The notes under the pieces: generated by a model
Told to the model about the DNA's origin: nothing
Databases searched by the model: none
The model's input: only the letters and a program-made list of their open reading frames with translations
Program-made: the position numbers and the translations under genes
Source: Ectocarpus siliculosus
Lineage: Eukaryota; Sar; Phaeophyceae; Ectocarpales; Ectocarpaceae
Direction: 5' to 3'
Assembly (NCBI GenBank): GCA_000310025.1
Contig: FN649726.1
Coordinates: forward strand, 1-64,000
Length of the DNA stretch: 64,000 nt
In this document: positions 47,001 through 59,037 of the stretch, piece after piece
Layout: every line of letters begins with the position of its first letter
Position numbering within the stretch: position 1 is the first letter of the stretch

Positions 47001-48201
47001 AAACTTAGCTTTCACAACGAATTTAAGCTTGGGTTTTGTAAGCTTGGGTTTTGTAGGGGTTATGGGGTGGGGGTGGGGGTTGGGGTTGGGGATACGGAGC
47101 CCCCCTCTTTTTTGCACAGGTCAACTCTACTATCCTCGCGAAGGCGGTCCGAATAAAGAGAGCCGGCATCCATGCCCAACGGGATGCAGCACCAACGGGT
47201 AGCCTTCTCCTTCACCCCCACATTCGGGCCATTCCTATCACGTCGTTTTTTTTTTTTTTTCTTAATATAACCAAACGAATCCATCTCCATCTAAGAAAAG
47301 AGTCTAACATAGATTTTTTTTTTCTTCAGATCGACCGACTGCAGGGTCATGACCCAGAGGGCGAGGCGGACGGCAGCGGTTGGCGGCGATGGCTGGGTGG
47401 GGTACAAGAGCCCTTGTCCCCGGAGCCCAACCCCATACAGGTCAGTTTTTTTTTTTTTGTGAGAGACGGTTGTGTTGTTTTCTTTCTTCTCCCTCTCGCA
47501 CCTTCTGCGTTGTAGGCTGATCTCGAGATGTCCCATGACTGCAGCAGTTTGAGATGAAGCCGTTTTTGAAAGCAGCACGCCATGTCGACTAGTTCATCTC
47601 TCTTGCTTGTCCTATGGTGTTGTTGCTCCCCCAACGTCACTGCTGGTCTGTCAACCAGTGACCCCAACCTGTCAGCTTGAGTTTTCGCGTATGCTACGAT
47701 GTTTTTGTGTTTGTTACCATCACAGCGCCAACGTGCTGACTCATGAAAATACGTTAGTCTCAGAGCGTCTGGCAATAGAATGTGTGTGTGTTTGTCCCAA
47801 CAATTTAGAGCCGCGTTGTTTGTCCCGCACGTGCGGAACTAACAACCAAGCTCTTGATTTTGACATGCATCCCGATTTGCCCCCTTCGGGTCCGTTTTAT
47901 TTTCGTGTACCTTTTGTGGGTAAGTTAGCGTATGACCACGGGAATCGACCGCGCCAAGTGTTGAGACTAGTACGGAAAGATGAAGGTACTTGATAGAGAG
48001 ATCGGAACGGTTTTTAATGTGAAGACAACAACAACAACGACAATCCCGACCCACTCGACTCCCCCTTTTTTCATGCCCTTGGCGCGCTTGCTGTTTTCTC
48101 CGTTCCAGGTTACCGGAGGTAGCGACAGTCCCGTGGTGGTGGTGAGAGACCTGGACAACAACCAGCTTGTCTATGCCCCCGGTCGCTCACAGTTCGGGTG
48201 A
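41042..48201 (+). CDS. Coiled-coil protein, orphan (about 606 aa, twelve exons)
   Basis: Exons: 41042-41176, 42629-42748, 42928-43596, 43904-44027, 44413-44507, 44919-45043, 45458-45547, 45854-45886, 46143-46260, 46883-46990, 47330-47440, 48109-48201. Phases agree at all junctions if exon 2 ends at the gtgtgt donor; the stronger-looking gtacgc at 42733 would break frame. Heptad-rich segments appear in exons 2-4 (VRETVQELGLDAANEAIEEE; LTDELKISLDKLNDTEKELK), exon 6 (VRQLQVEVQRLRQ) and exons 9-11 (VAELEEKLVV; QLASQKLEKTLQKLRHEL). Exon 3 is a long basic, Ser/Gly/Ala-rich disordered insert. No enzymatic motif is seen. Such proteins are often cytoskeletal, centrosomal or Golgi tethers, but nothing here decides. 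The stop follows RSQFG; a gtgata there could be a donor instead. Confidence 0.75.
45079..45097. repeat. Poly-G run in an intron
   Basis: Nineteen consecutive G within the intron after 45043. Confidence 0.8.
47240..47310 (-). repeat. A-tailed dispersed repeat end, copy 2 (reverse)
   Basis: Read on the minus strand this carries actcttttctta, ggagatggattcgtt and atattaag followed by a run of A, the same order as 4925-4990. It lies in the intron directly upstream of the exon at 47330, so its boundary is within 20 bases of the splice acceptor. Confidence 0.4.
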
Positions 48202-50755
48202 TATGACTCCTGATTGCGAACACGTGACTGCATCCGCAAAGAGAGTGCGTTGTGTGCGCTGTGATTGGGGTACGCAGATGGGAATGTGCAGTCTGGGGGG
48301 AGCTAAACGGGAGGAAGGCACGGGCCGTGGCCGAAGGTTGAAGGAAGCGGTGAAGAAGAAAGGAAGCAGGTATTGTGGGGCGGGCCCGGTTGCCTGCTAC
48401 CCGATCAGAATCGTCTGAATGGGTGGCACGTCATAATTTTTTCATGGAAAACCCGAGCACGTTGTTGAATGTTCTTTTGGTGTTCCGCCCGTGGTTGATT
48501 GGCGTTCTTGGGGCCTTCATAAATGTATGGAACAGGGCGCGTTTCTTGACGGATCCTTGTGTTTGGTATTTTGTCAGGTATGGTATCAGGTAGTAGCCCT
48601 TATCGTGGTTTTCATCCCAAGTACATGTCCTACAGGGAGAGGTGGGGCGGGGAGGGTGGGGTGAAGTGTTGAGGGAAAAAATGGCGGCGACGATGATCTC
48701 GTTCTCGTTGATTATTTTTCCCTGATGAATGTGTGACTGGATCGCATACGAGGTGTTGACGTCGTTGGCCTCGGCGTTGTGTTTTGCTGCGGAGAGTTTG
48801 GACGTGGACCGCTGGTAGTTGACCTGCAACATCAAGAGAGGGTACCGCACAACCTGGTGTTTACTACCTCAAACACGCAAGAAGGGCCGACCGCTGCAGC
48901 GCTGCAGTGCATGCGCAGCAGACGATAGATGTCACTTATTTGTCGAGGCCGTTCTCTGGGGCATACGGAGGGGCGGGAGAAGAGGTATTGCAGGGGCAAA
49001 TAGCGGCCCTGCTTTGCTAGTAGGATGAAATTTCTCTGGACGGATACAGCAGTAGGTAAGCATCCGTCAAAGTCTTTCCTAGATTGGGTTTAGGTGCGTA
49101 GGCTAGCCCGTGGAGTGCACTCTCTGTCTATTTGTACGTGCTGTTGCGTGTTGTCTGTTGTGTTCCCAGCGCCTTTCTCGGCTCTTTGGTTGCAGCGGAG
49201 AACTAACTCCCTGATGTTACCACCTGTCCTGTTGGCACGCTGTCGTGATTGCATGCCAATACTAGCATTGTCGCGGCCATCAACCTTGAGATTGTTTCGA
49301 TGTAAAGGCCTAGCGCAGCTTGGTTACATGCCGACGAAAAAGGCGATCGGGTGTTGTTTGGCCTGGCAGCAATGACTATGGTAGAGGCATGCTGTTCGTT
49401 GTTCGGCAGCACGTTCGCTTGTGTTGGCGTTTGGCGGCGCGTGCTCCTGTGGATGACGGGTGATTCATGCATGCATGAAGAACTCTGTTGGCAGGTTCCT
49501 CCCACGGTTTCGTCACGTTTCATTGGCGCATCGCATGCCGGCGTCAAGACATGGATGGCTCGGGTTGGCGTCGACTGTTGTCATATGTAGGCCATTAACG
49601 TGTTGCCGTTTAGGCGATCGCCATGGGCTCTTCGCTATCCACATGCAAACGTAGATTAATTACTCCATTGGTCCGAGGATAAGAGTTAGGGCGCCTCCGA
49701 ACTAATTGAACTGTCAAGGTTTGTTTGTAATCGTGGGTTCTGATAGTATCCGAAACTAAGGCGTTTCCGTTCCGTTTACATGATATAATGTACAGGAGAG
49801 CGAGATCGTGAGATCCAATCGCAATCAGTTTTATGGAACGACAAAGATGGATGGTGTTTGTCGGATTCTTGGTGAGAAGGTTTGTGTTTTTGGTTGGGTT
49901 ATATTGGTGGGATGGATTGTCTTCGACATGGGAATACACCTGTGTAAAGGTTTTATTAATAGTGACCGTCTGCGATTGGGTATAGGATCGATTCACGATA
50001 ATGTTTTGTTGCGGGACCCGTGTCTGTTCTGTTGTTGTCGTCTACCATCTGGCGGCCATTTTCACTCTTTACGCCACCTGCTTTGTTCCCCTTAACCCTC
50101 CGGGTGTGAGCATTATTCGTTTTCGGCCATGCAACCAATGTATCAAAACGCACATTCACCCACGTGTGAATGAAGTGTTTGCAGGCAAGTGCGTAGCATT
50201 TTGCTCTTCTGGCTAGCAAATAAATTCGTCCTGGTTGTTGGTGTGTGTGCTACATTGCAAATGCAAATAAGCGAAGACGTTTGGTGCGATGCCTTGAAAG
50301 GCCATGTCTACCTCCTCTGCACGGAAGGATGCTGCTGCTGTACGGAGTATGTACCACCGTCTACGAATAGTTGTACTACCTCTACTGCTGTAGCGCCAGC
50401 CGAGATTGATTCCAAAAATATGCGCACATTTCTTGCAAGCGCTGCTGTTGTTGCACACTACTGCACCTTTTGTTAGCTTCATTGAACCTTTGAACAGCTG
50501 CAACTCAGTGGCTGTGGAATGGTTGCTGTGGAAGGAGGGTGCAGTTCTTTTGTGTCTCATCGCTCAGGGCGGGGCTCCGTAGCCCTCGCCTCCCCCCAAC
50601 GGCCATCATGGTGGTCTCCACCCCTTTCATCACCACGAAAATGTGGGAAGGAAAGACATTTGCTCTCTTCTTCTCACATCAAAAGCCAGCAGAGGAAGAG
50701 GTTGTGTGCCTGACAAGAACCGAAAGCCCTCCACTCAGTCCTCACAATCGACATC
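48202..50755. other. Intergenic, mostly T/G-rich 3' UTR-like sequence
   Basis: It lies between two plus-strand orphan genes. The first part is T/G-rich like other downstream regions and is probably 3' UTR of the coiled-coil gene. Minus-strand frames (48431-48850, 49610-49996) are the complement of this bias. TACTGCTGTA motifs occur at 49045 (reverse) and 50383. Confidence 0.5.
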
Positions 50756-53700
50756 ATGATGGTCCCCGAAGGAGATGAAGAGGACGATTTCATCGTGCCG
50801 ACCACGGCGGCGGCGGCGGCAGAGGCGGCGGGCTCCTCGTCCGACGCGCAGGGGGACGCGTCCACGCGTGGATGGGGGAGCTATCTAGGCGGACTCGTGT
50901 TCGCTCGTGCCAAGGAGCCTGCGCCTGCGTCGGAGCCTGAGCCAACTCTACCGTCAGGGTTTTCGGCCACTCTCAATGCGGAGGAGGAGAAAATATATCC
51001 AGCAGAGGTGAGGTCCTACGAAGACCGTGGGTGGGCGCTACTGGGATGGGAAGGGTCCGCGTGTTGGTTTTGCCCGATGCAGAGGATGCCGGATCTATTT
51101 CGGCTGCTTGTGTTTTGTAGTATAATAAAGAGCTGTTGATTCGGTCTCTCACCCAACAACTTTCTTTCACGCTTTTTCCCTTCCCCGTGGCACGAGAGTC
51201 CACCGGCGAATACTTGCTGCCTCTCTGTTGTGTCTGTCTAGCCCCGCGCTGTGCTTGTGTCCTACCACACAGCTGTCACGATAATTCGATCCTGTCCGCT
51301 TGGTGGCGAGAGAGGAACACAACACCTCCTTTTCAACGGTTGTGTGGATGCCCTGCCAATAACTGTTCGGAATAACATGACGTTTTAGTGAGAGATTGTC
51401 CAGGATTCATCTCGCAGCTTCCTCGCAACAGAGGCAGGAACCCTGATGGACACAGAGCTTTCCTGCAGCAGTAAAGAGAGATAATGCTTCGACGGTACCC
51501 TGTGGGCTTCTGCCGCGGTGTCTCGCCATCAAGCTTGCGACCCCCGCTGTGGAATCTCTTGCTGTACAGCACCAGAAGCGTGTCCTGCAATCCAAAGTTA
51601 CACATGACTGCTTCGTTCGACACTTGACGTCAGAACAGCAGACCAAAGAAAAAGAAGAACAGACGGTTCGGCGCTGCCGCAGTCGATCAGCTGCAGTCAA
51701 TCTAGCCCTGAGCGAACAAGCTGTGTAATCTGCTGCCATAGCTTTTAGCACATCCGCACACCAAAATGACCAGCAGCTGCGGGAGTTGAATAGCCACCTT
51801 TTACGTACATGGAGCCGACGTCCCTACAAGTATCGCTTTCGTGAAAGCAATGTTCAGAGTTCTCGAGGCCATAATTAAACTTGCGCGCCAATCACTTCGC
51901 GTCACGAACCGGACACCAGTTTTGTGTAAGTCGTGCCCCTCACTGCTGTCCACACCACATTTTCGTACTTCGAGCTTCGAACCACACGGTTTTCTCCTCG
52001 TAGTAAATTAAAACGCCATCTAGCTGCCAGGTGTATCCGTTGGTTGTCTATTGCACTGGCGGTTCAGACAGTCGGGATCTGTGGCATCATTTGCACCATT
52101 ATTTATTATTTGTTGTGTTGACACATCGACACATGCTGTTTTTGTGGCATTTGGTCTGACATCCGGAACCTTCCAATGCTATGCATAGAAAGCTATGTAC
52201 TTTGTCCCCTTGGCGTGCTAGTGACCAAGATCAGAGCTCATCGAGGTTGGAAACATGGTGCTGTACGCTCTTTTGAAATAATGTTAAAAACTAAGCACTA
52301 TTTAGCGTTGAGCAGAGACTGCCTTGTTCTCCCGCGTCTGTAATGCGCCATGTATTCGTTGCCAGTCGACAGTCCGTTGTCCGCTCCCCAACCCGCCTAG
52401 TACAGCCGTGCATACTGTACAGACGGGGAGTTCCAAACCGCTGTATCATAGACACACGTTTTTCATCCTCACTTCTTCTGGGCGACCAATTGCTGACACA
52501 GCTAACAGGAGGCAAGGGGAGAGCACCGTTTTCAGCAGTCTAGCTTACTCGTCGGTTCGCGCCCCGGCGGTGGTTCACCCGGCGCTTTGCAGTAAGCGGT
52601 CGCGTGTGGTGGCTGACGCATGTTCTCGTGCGGTCTCACGGCTCTGAACGTTCGCCACGACTCTCTCTCTTATTTGAACTATTTGTGGAACTATTTGTGG
52701 TCATGGCTGCCACGGTTTTCATGGGTTGTGACCCCACTGCCGCTTCGGCGTTATTGAGGACGGAGAGGATTTCTCAACCGTTCAGGAGGCTGTTTGTCCT
52801 GGTGGACAGGAAAAGACCTTCGCGTGCTTGACGTGGCGCGCGTCCCGGGCCACGGGTCTTTCGCCTCGGTTATGAGAACCTGGCCCATTTGGGCGCGATT
52901 TTGCAGGCGACCATCACGACAGCGAGAGCCCAAACCGGCTGTGCTGGACGTACTCATGACCGCGTTAAACAGAGAAGAGGCCATGCTACCACGCAACCCT
53001 ACAGTATAGATTACCGTCTGTTTTCTCGGGCCGGTCGTGGTGGCTCAGCGCTCATCCCCGCACAACCTGCCCATCCCCCATCTACTGCCTAACGACGACG
53101 AAACCGACCACGGACGATCCGCCGGCCCCCCGCCAGCACCGACCACGAAAGCCTTGCGGACAGCCAGTCCACATGCGCCCCCGACGCAGGCAGTAGTACT
53201 CCATGCCGAACGTCGCACGGGTCGCCCACGCATAGCCTCGGCGGACGCTGCGCAAGGGTGGCGGCGGCACGAAAATTTTTCCGTCGAACATCCCCCGCAC
53301 TGCTTCTTCTCAGCCACAACCTCTCGATCCGTTTCCACCAGGACTGGCAACGAAGGGGATGCGATGCGACCCAACGGCGCAATCGCATCCCGATGTCAGC
53401 CCCCGTGGAAACGAATGGAGAGGTCGTGACTCAGGACAGGCAGCGGCGCGGGGTATGTATGACTGAGGCTTGATATGCCGTGGCCCCTTTTCCGGAGCGT
53501 CGACAAAAGTGGCCGGGAGGGGTTTAGCGCGGGCGAGCCCAGCGGCGACGTTGTGGAGGACCCTCCTCCGTTGGCATGAACTACTATTTTCTGCTGTGTC
53601 GAAGGCGCGGGTGGACTGGCTATCGGCGAGGCATTCTTGCTGGGTGCTTGCGGGGGGCCCGCGGATTGTCCGTGATCGTCGTGAAGCGTGTCTCTGATAC

Positions 53701-56700
53701 CTGTGCTCTTGTGTGCGAATGTCCCTACTATCCGTATTGTCCAACTCACGGCGCCTGCCGTGGTCACCAGCACCCCACCATGCTAGACACGACCGTTCCG
53801 AACCATGTCCTTCACGCGCGTTGTATCTAATTTGTACCCCCGCCCTTGCCAGGCAAAGATCAGGGTGCTCGTTGCAGAGGGAAGCCTTCTGGGGCGCAAT
53901 CGACGTCAAGCGGCTGAGTTACACCAGGTACGAAAAACTATCGTATCGTATGCGTATCCCATCCCTTTGTGATCCTTGACACCGACGTCAGTGTGACTAG
54001 TTTTGGGTGTTTGTTTTTGGCCGGCGGCTGTCAGTCACGATCTCGCCCCCCGGCTTGCCGACACTAGTCAACAACAACTAGTGCTGCCGTAGTTTTGGGG
54101 TGAAGGGTTGGCAACGGAGTAGCACTTGGTATCCTTCACTGCACAGGAGGACCAAGTTGGTGGGCTCTGAGGCCTGCGGTCCACGGTTACCCGTGTGTTC
54201 GGCGGGTGGCGTTGTTTGGGTGCGGAATACGGTCGTTCTGCCGGCGACCGACGCTCGCTGCTGAAGCTCGCGTTCGCGCATTGCCTCGGTATGCGTAGCA
54301 TGAATTATTATTTGACGTTTCATGTCTTGGCTGTTTCGCTCAACCAACGACAACACGCCCCCCCCCTCGGAGGAGCGGTCGCCGGTTGGCGCCGTGAGCC
54401 GATGAGAACCGAAGGCAAACACGGAATAAAATAGTGGCATGTATATTTTGCACGTGCGCTCGTCAGGTCGTCTCCCTCTCTCATTTCCCTTTTTCCTTGC
54501 CTGGCGCGGTGCGGCTTGATGCTCCTCCTACCTTTTGATCGGCCAGGCCTTGCAGCAGGTGGTTGGGGCTGCGGCTATCTATAACCACCTTCTGGTCAAG
54601 CACGGCGGCTTGGGAACGAAACCAAAGGAATGCAAGACTAGCAACGATACCGGCGCCGCGGCCGCCGTTGCCGGCACCGAAAAGAACGACAATCGGATGG
54701 TCTGTGGTTGCGGTGGAGGGAGCGGCAGCTGCAAGGTTGGCTGTGTTACTGTTGTTGTCGGTGTTGGATTTCTCGGGCTGTGTCATGGCGCAACAAGGAA
54801 GAAAAGCGTCCCTGCGTTTGCGTGTTTGTCATGATGCCGATATCGCACAATCTAGATAACATTTGTTGCCGTTTTTTTGAACAAGAATATGGCCTCTTTT
54901 TGGTTTTCCGGTACGATACCTTCCCGGGCGACAGCGCGTACACACACCGCCGTAGGCAAGAATGCGTTCTGTATCAGCAACAACACACCACCGCGTATTT
55001 CTTGATTTGCAACGTCGGTTGGCAGAGGCAACGCGATGTGAGCCGAGAAGCTCTCTTCCTACGTTGTCGTCGTCATATTTATGCCGTTGTCTGCGGGGCA
55101 GGCGATATCGTCGTTGCTCAAGAGCGAGATGGACAAGGTCGTCGCTGCCGCGGAGAAGGAGCGTAAGGGCGAGATGCTCAAGAAGTTCAAGCAGGTGGAG
55201 CGGCGCAGCGGCGGCCTGTGCAACCCGGACCTCCTCGAGAACATCGTTCGATCCACCGGGGGGGAAGGTTCGGGAGAATCGAGTCCCTCCGCTTCGAAAA
55301 CGTCGAATCCCCCGCCGCCGTCGCCGTTGCCCCCTCGCAGTCCGGATCACAAAGGACAAGACGCGGCGATCCGAGCGTTGAATAGCCTCGTCGTTGTTGA
55401 TGTCGAGAAAGACGAGCGCGGCGGCATCGCGGGTGTCGGCGGTAGCGGTGGCGCAGTAAGCAGCGGCGCTCAGGACGTCCCCTGGGCGGAGGACATGCTG
55501 TGCCGCTCGGTCCGGAAGCGACACGCTGCGGTGCTGAAGACCAGGGGCAGGGCTCTGGCGAAGGGCCTGGCGAGGATGCTCAAGGGGGTTTCCAACGACC
55601 TTAAAGGCGTTGCCTCGAGGCTTCCGCCCTGGGAAGAATGCGAAGACGACGACGAAGACAAGCCGACTCCCCAGGAGGAAGGGGTGAGTTAAGGGGGTGG
55701 GTGGGTGAATATCCGTCTATTCGCATCGGATACGTACCTGGATGCAGTCGATCGGGACCCTTTGCTCCCGCGTGTTGTTCGGAGTGGCTGTATGTCGGCA
55801 TTGCTTGGGTTTAGACGGGGAAACCGCCTCCAGTAAACGTCCGGGGTTCGGCGCCCCTTTTCTCGAGGTGCCAGATGCGTGGCACCGCCGATAACCCCTC
55901 CCCCCGTCGCCGTTGTGTTTCCTCCCTTGTTTCGTGACTTCCATCGTGAATGCCATCGCAACACCGGTGCACACGACCATTTCGATTGTAGGCCGAGCTC
56001 GACAGGATCAGGTCGCGGGGAAACATATTCTCGGCGCCCACCCACGAGAGGATCCACTCGCGGGGCGAGGTTTGTGTGCCCCTTACCCACGACAGGAGCC
56101 TCTCGCAAGGCAGCTACGTGTCGGCGGCGACGTCCGAAGACGGGAACGAACGGCTGTCGCTGTCGTCTGACACCGCGCCCACCGCCGCAAGTATTAGCTC
56201 GAACGGTAGCGCGGCGATTAGATCCCCGGTGGCGGCAATGGCGGCGGCGGTGGCGGCGGTAGTAAGCCCTGGCTCTGATGCGGTTCCGGCGGCGGTGCCC
56301 GGCGGCGGCGCAACTAGCAGCAGCGGTGGGGCGGGCGGGGGCGCCGCGAATTGCGTCAGGAGCCGCCGCCAGGACTGGAAGCTGAGCGCCCAGGAGCTGT
56401 CCCTCATCAAGAAGGAGGAGGAAAGGGTCATGAAGCCGGACGTGTTGACAACGCTACTTGCCAAGGGGGCGAGCCTTGGATGTGAGTCACCGTGAGGGGC
56501 GGGGAACGCTTGTTGGTCGTAGGGCTTTTTCTTCGCCGGACTGCCTTGTTGATGGTGATCCAAATGCCTCGGGCATCCCTAGATTGGGGGGGGGGGGTGT
56601 AGGCTCCGAAGAGGCGGTAGGGGTGCGTTGCTGACGGGTTTTTGCTTCGATGGAAAGGTGTGAGGACATGCTGCGCGTTGTCGCGAATAAAGATTCTTAG

Positions 56701-57323
56701 AATTTTTTGCGGCTCTCGGCGCGTTTCCGCTCGCCTCGTTGTCGCCGTGCTGATAACAGGTCTCCAGCAAGCCGACTTCTGGGACGTATTTGCAAGGCTT
56801 GAGGTTGCCACACGAACCGAGGCGCTGCTCAACATCGCCATCAGAGGGGGAAGGGGCTGCGCGGCAAGGTGAGGTTTTTGGCCCGGATCATGCGTGCCAC
56901 GTTACACAATACGCTGGTGTGTAGATGCAGCAATTGATACGTGTTTGCGAGTCGGGAGTTGGCATTGGCCCTCAGTCGACGACTAAGAAATAGATAAGCA
57001 TACCTCCAGTGCGCATCCATAGACTCTTGTGCTTCTACTCTCATGCGCGTTGCTCTATTCTATGCCGAACCGGCAGCGGCAGCATTTTTTGCGCCGATAT
57101 TTGTTTCGCCGGCGGCGACGCGTCTTCCAGCGTAGTTGTACTTCCCCCATGTCCGCGTTTATCACCCCGTTCGTCTCCCCCCCGCACACCGCTGCTGCAG
57201 GTCCGGGCGGATGGGGCGCGAGCTGTGCATCAACCTGACGTCCGTGGTTCTCGAGGCTCTAAACGCCGTCGAGCAAGCTCAACGCAAGGCGCAACTCCAC
57301 TCCACGCCTACCACGCCCAACCC

Positions 57324-57358
<35 letters not shown>

Positions 57359-59037
57359 GACCCAGCAGCGGCAATTTTAGCGGGGGTGACGTCTCGGAAA
57401 GCAAGGCGGCGGAGGCAAGGCCACGTCCGTCTTCCGCACGTCTCTCTAGGGGGTCGGACTTTGGTCTAGAGGCCGGGATGGACAACGGGGGCGCGGCGCG
57501 CGCGAGGTCGGGGTCGGTCGGGATGCTGGCGGTAAGGCGCGTGGTGAAGGGAGAGAGCGTGGCAGGGAAGTCGAGGGTGTTCTACAAGGAAGACCCCGGT
57601 TTGAAGGACTTGGACCGGCGTGAGGAGGAGTTCCGAAAGGTATTGTATGTAACGAGGCGTTTTTTCGTCTTCCGGTTCTGTTGACGTGCCGTAATCGTTC
57701 GCTCGGCGGGAGGGAGAATGTTGACGTGGTGCCATCGAAACGTACACAAGAGCAGCGGGATGGTGCCCCTAAACGCCTGTCAAATCTTGTAAGAATCAGT
57801 TGTTGTGCTGCTTTAAGTGAGGATGCATGCACACAGGCAGTGCCCAAGGTGTGGGGCGGCTCTTTCTCGTCCTACGGTAGGCCGATCTCCCCACTACTAC
57901 ACCTTTTCGCTGTCGTGTTGAAGATGGTTCGTTTACGGTTATCCTCTTTCCCCGCATCCCCTCCGTCCCGATGCTCGTGCACGGCTGAACGTTCAGGCGA
58001 TCTACGTTAACCGCAGAGCCCTGGCAACCAGGCTCATGCGCTTGACCCGCGACGCGCCGCTCTGCTCTCGAGTCCTGGGGACGTTTGTTGACGACACCCA
58101 AAGGGCCCGCACGCCCACCAAGGCTAGCAAACCCCAAAGCAGTCCCCGGAGCACCGGGGTGAGGACACCCCAGGGGGGGGCGGCTCCGCAGAATGAATCA
58201 TCGCGGTTTGCGACCTCGCCAGGAAAGACTGCGGAAGAGGTGGACACGGCCGTGTGGTAAGCTCACGACGACGACGAAAGGAACCCTCTCGCTTTTGTTT
58301 GTTTCGCGTCCATAGCAGCCGTTTTTGAGGACGTGCGTACGCAGTTGGCTCGCCTATTGTGGTTGTCACAATTATTGGCACCCTTTACGTTGCCGTAAGA
58401 CACGCTTGAGCTCCTCAGTAGGGAAGCGGCGGCACGGCCGTCGTGTATGAAATTTCACCTTTTTGTTGCGACCGTGTTGGGCTCTTGTTTTGCCTTTCGA
58501 CAACAGGAAATCTTCGTCAGTCGGAGAGAGCGGGGCAGGGAGAGGCGGTGGCGCCCCGGGCGCTGCGGCGGCTGCCGTCGATCTTCTCACTGGCGACGAC
58601 GTCACCGTCGGCGGAGAGGGGTCAAGCTGCGCCGCCGACCGGGGCTCTACCGAGTCGCACCCTTCCTCTTCGGGTTCGGTGACCAGCACCAACACGGAGC
58701 CGCTCTCGGAGGGGACGGAAGACAGCGACAACGCGCCGGCCTCGACGTCACCTGCACGGCAACAGCGAAAGCAGCAGCAGGAGGGGCCGCACGAGAAGAA
58801 GGTGGCGGTGGACCAAGCTACCGTGGAGGAAATTCTACAGGTGTGCAGGCAGACCCGAGGGTTTTTGTCCACATCGGGGGATGGGTGTTTTGGCAGCTTG
58901 CGGTTGTGGGGTGGTGGGAATTTTGGGATGGCCTGAGTATGGTATATTTGGGACATACTTTCGATTTGGTTGTCATGTGTCTCATGCAGGCAAAGGGTCA
59001 ACGGTTTTGTTGTGGTGTCAGTGGTTTGGGAACGTGA
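50756..59037 (+). CDS. Large orphan protein with low-complexity regions (925 aa, ten exons)
   Basis: Exons: 50756-51007, 53853-53927, 54547-54735, 55102-55683, 55992-56481, 56760-56868, 57201-57639, 57997-58256, 58507-58840, 58990-59037; phases agree throughout (2778 nt). The N terminus is acidic (VPEGDEEDDF), then poly-Ala. Exon 4 has a charged helix (SEMDKVVAAAEKERKGEMLKK) and a basic helix (KTRGRALAKGLARMLKGV). Exons 5-7 look like the folded core: KLSAQELSLIKKEEERVMK, QQADFWDVFARLEVATRTE, GRELCINLTSVVLEALNAVE. Exon 7 then has a ten-residue polyQ (CAG repeat at 57327-57356), exon 8 ALATRLMRLTRDAP, and exon 9 a Ser/Gly-rich acidic region. I recognise no family. Weakest parts are the small second exon, after a 2.8 kb intron with an inverted repeat, and the 15-residue last exon. 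Confidence 0.7.
53090..53690. repeat. Long diverged inverted repeat within an intron
   Basis: The left arm, about 53090-53347, matches the reverse complement of the right arm, about 53395-53690. Landmarks: gaccacggacgatccgc versus gatcacggacaatccgc at the outer ends, agccagtccac in both, and cgacctctc-type with cgtttccac near the centre at about 53370. Read in its own direction, each arm encodes a similar Pro/Ala-rich string (AGPP-AP ... V-HA), so an exon-like or low-complexity segment may have been duplicated in inverted orientation. No terminal duplication was identified. Confidence 0.6.
57327..57356 (+). repeat. Coding CAG repeat (polyQ, about ten residues)
   Basis: Uninterrupted CAG run in exon 7 of the 925-aa orphan gene. 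Confidence 0.9.

Noticed and set aside
47040-47095. G-rich intron stretch as a regulatory G-quadruplex
   Set aside because: It could fold so, but poly-G and G-rich runs are common in introns here and nothing links this one to function.
48431-48850. 139-codon minus-strand frame starting at a plausible cag acceptor
   Set aside because: It is the complement of T/G-rich sequence following the coiled-coil gene. Its Asn/Lys/Thr/His-rich composition follows from that bias, and no partner exon or domain was found.
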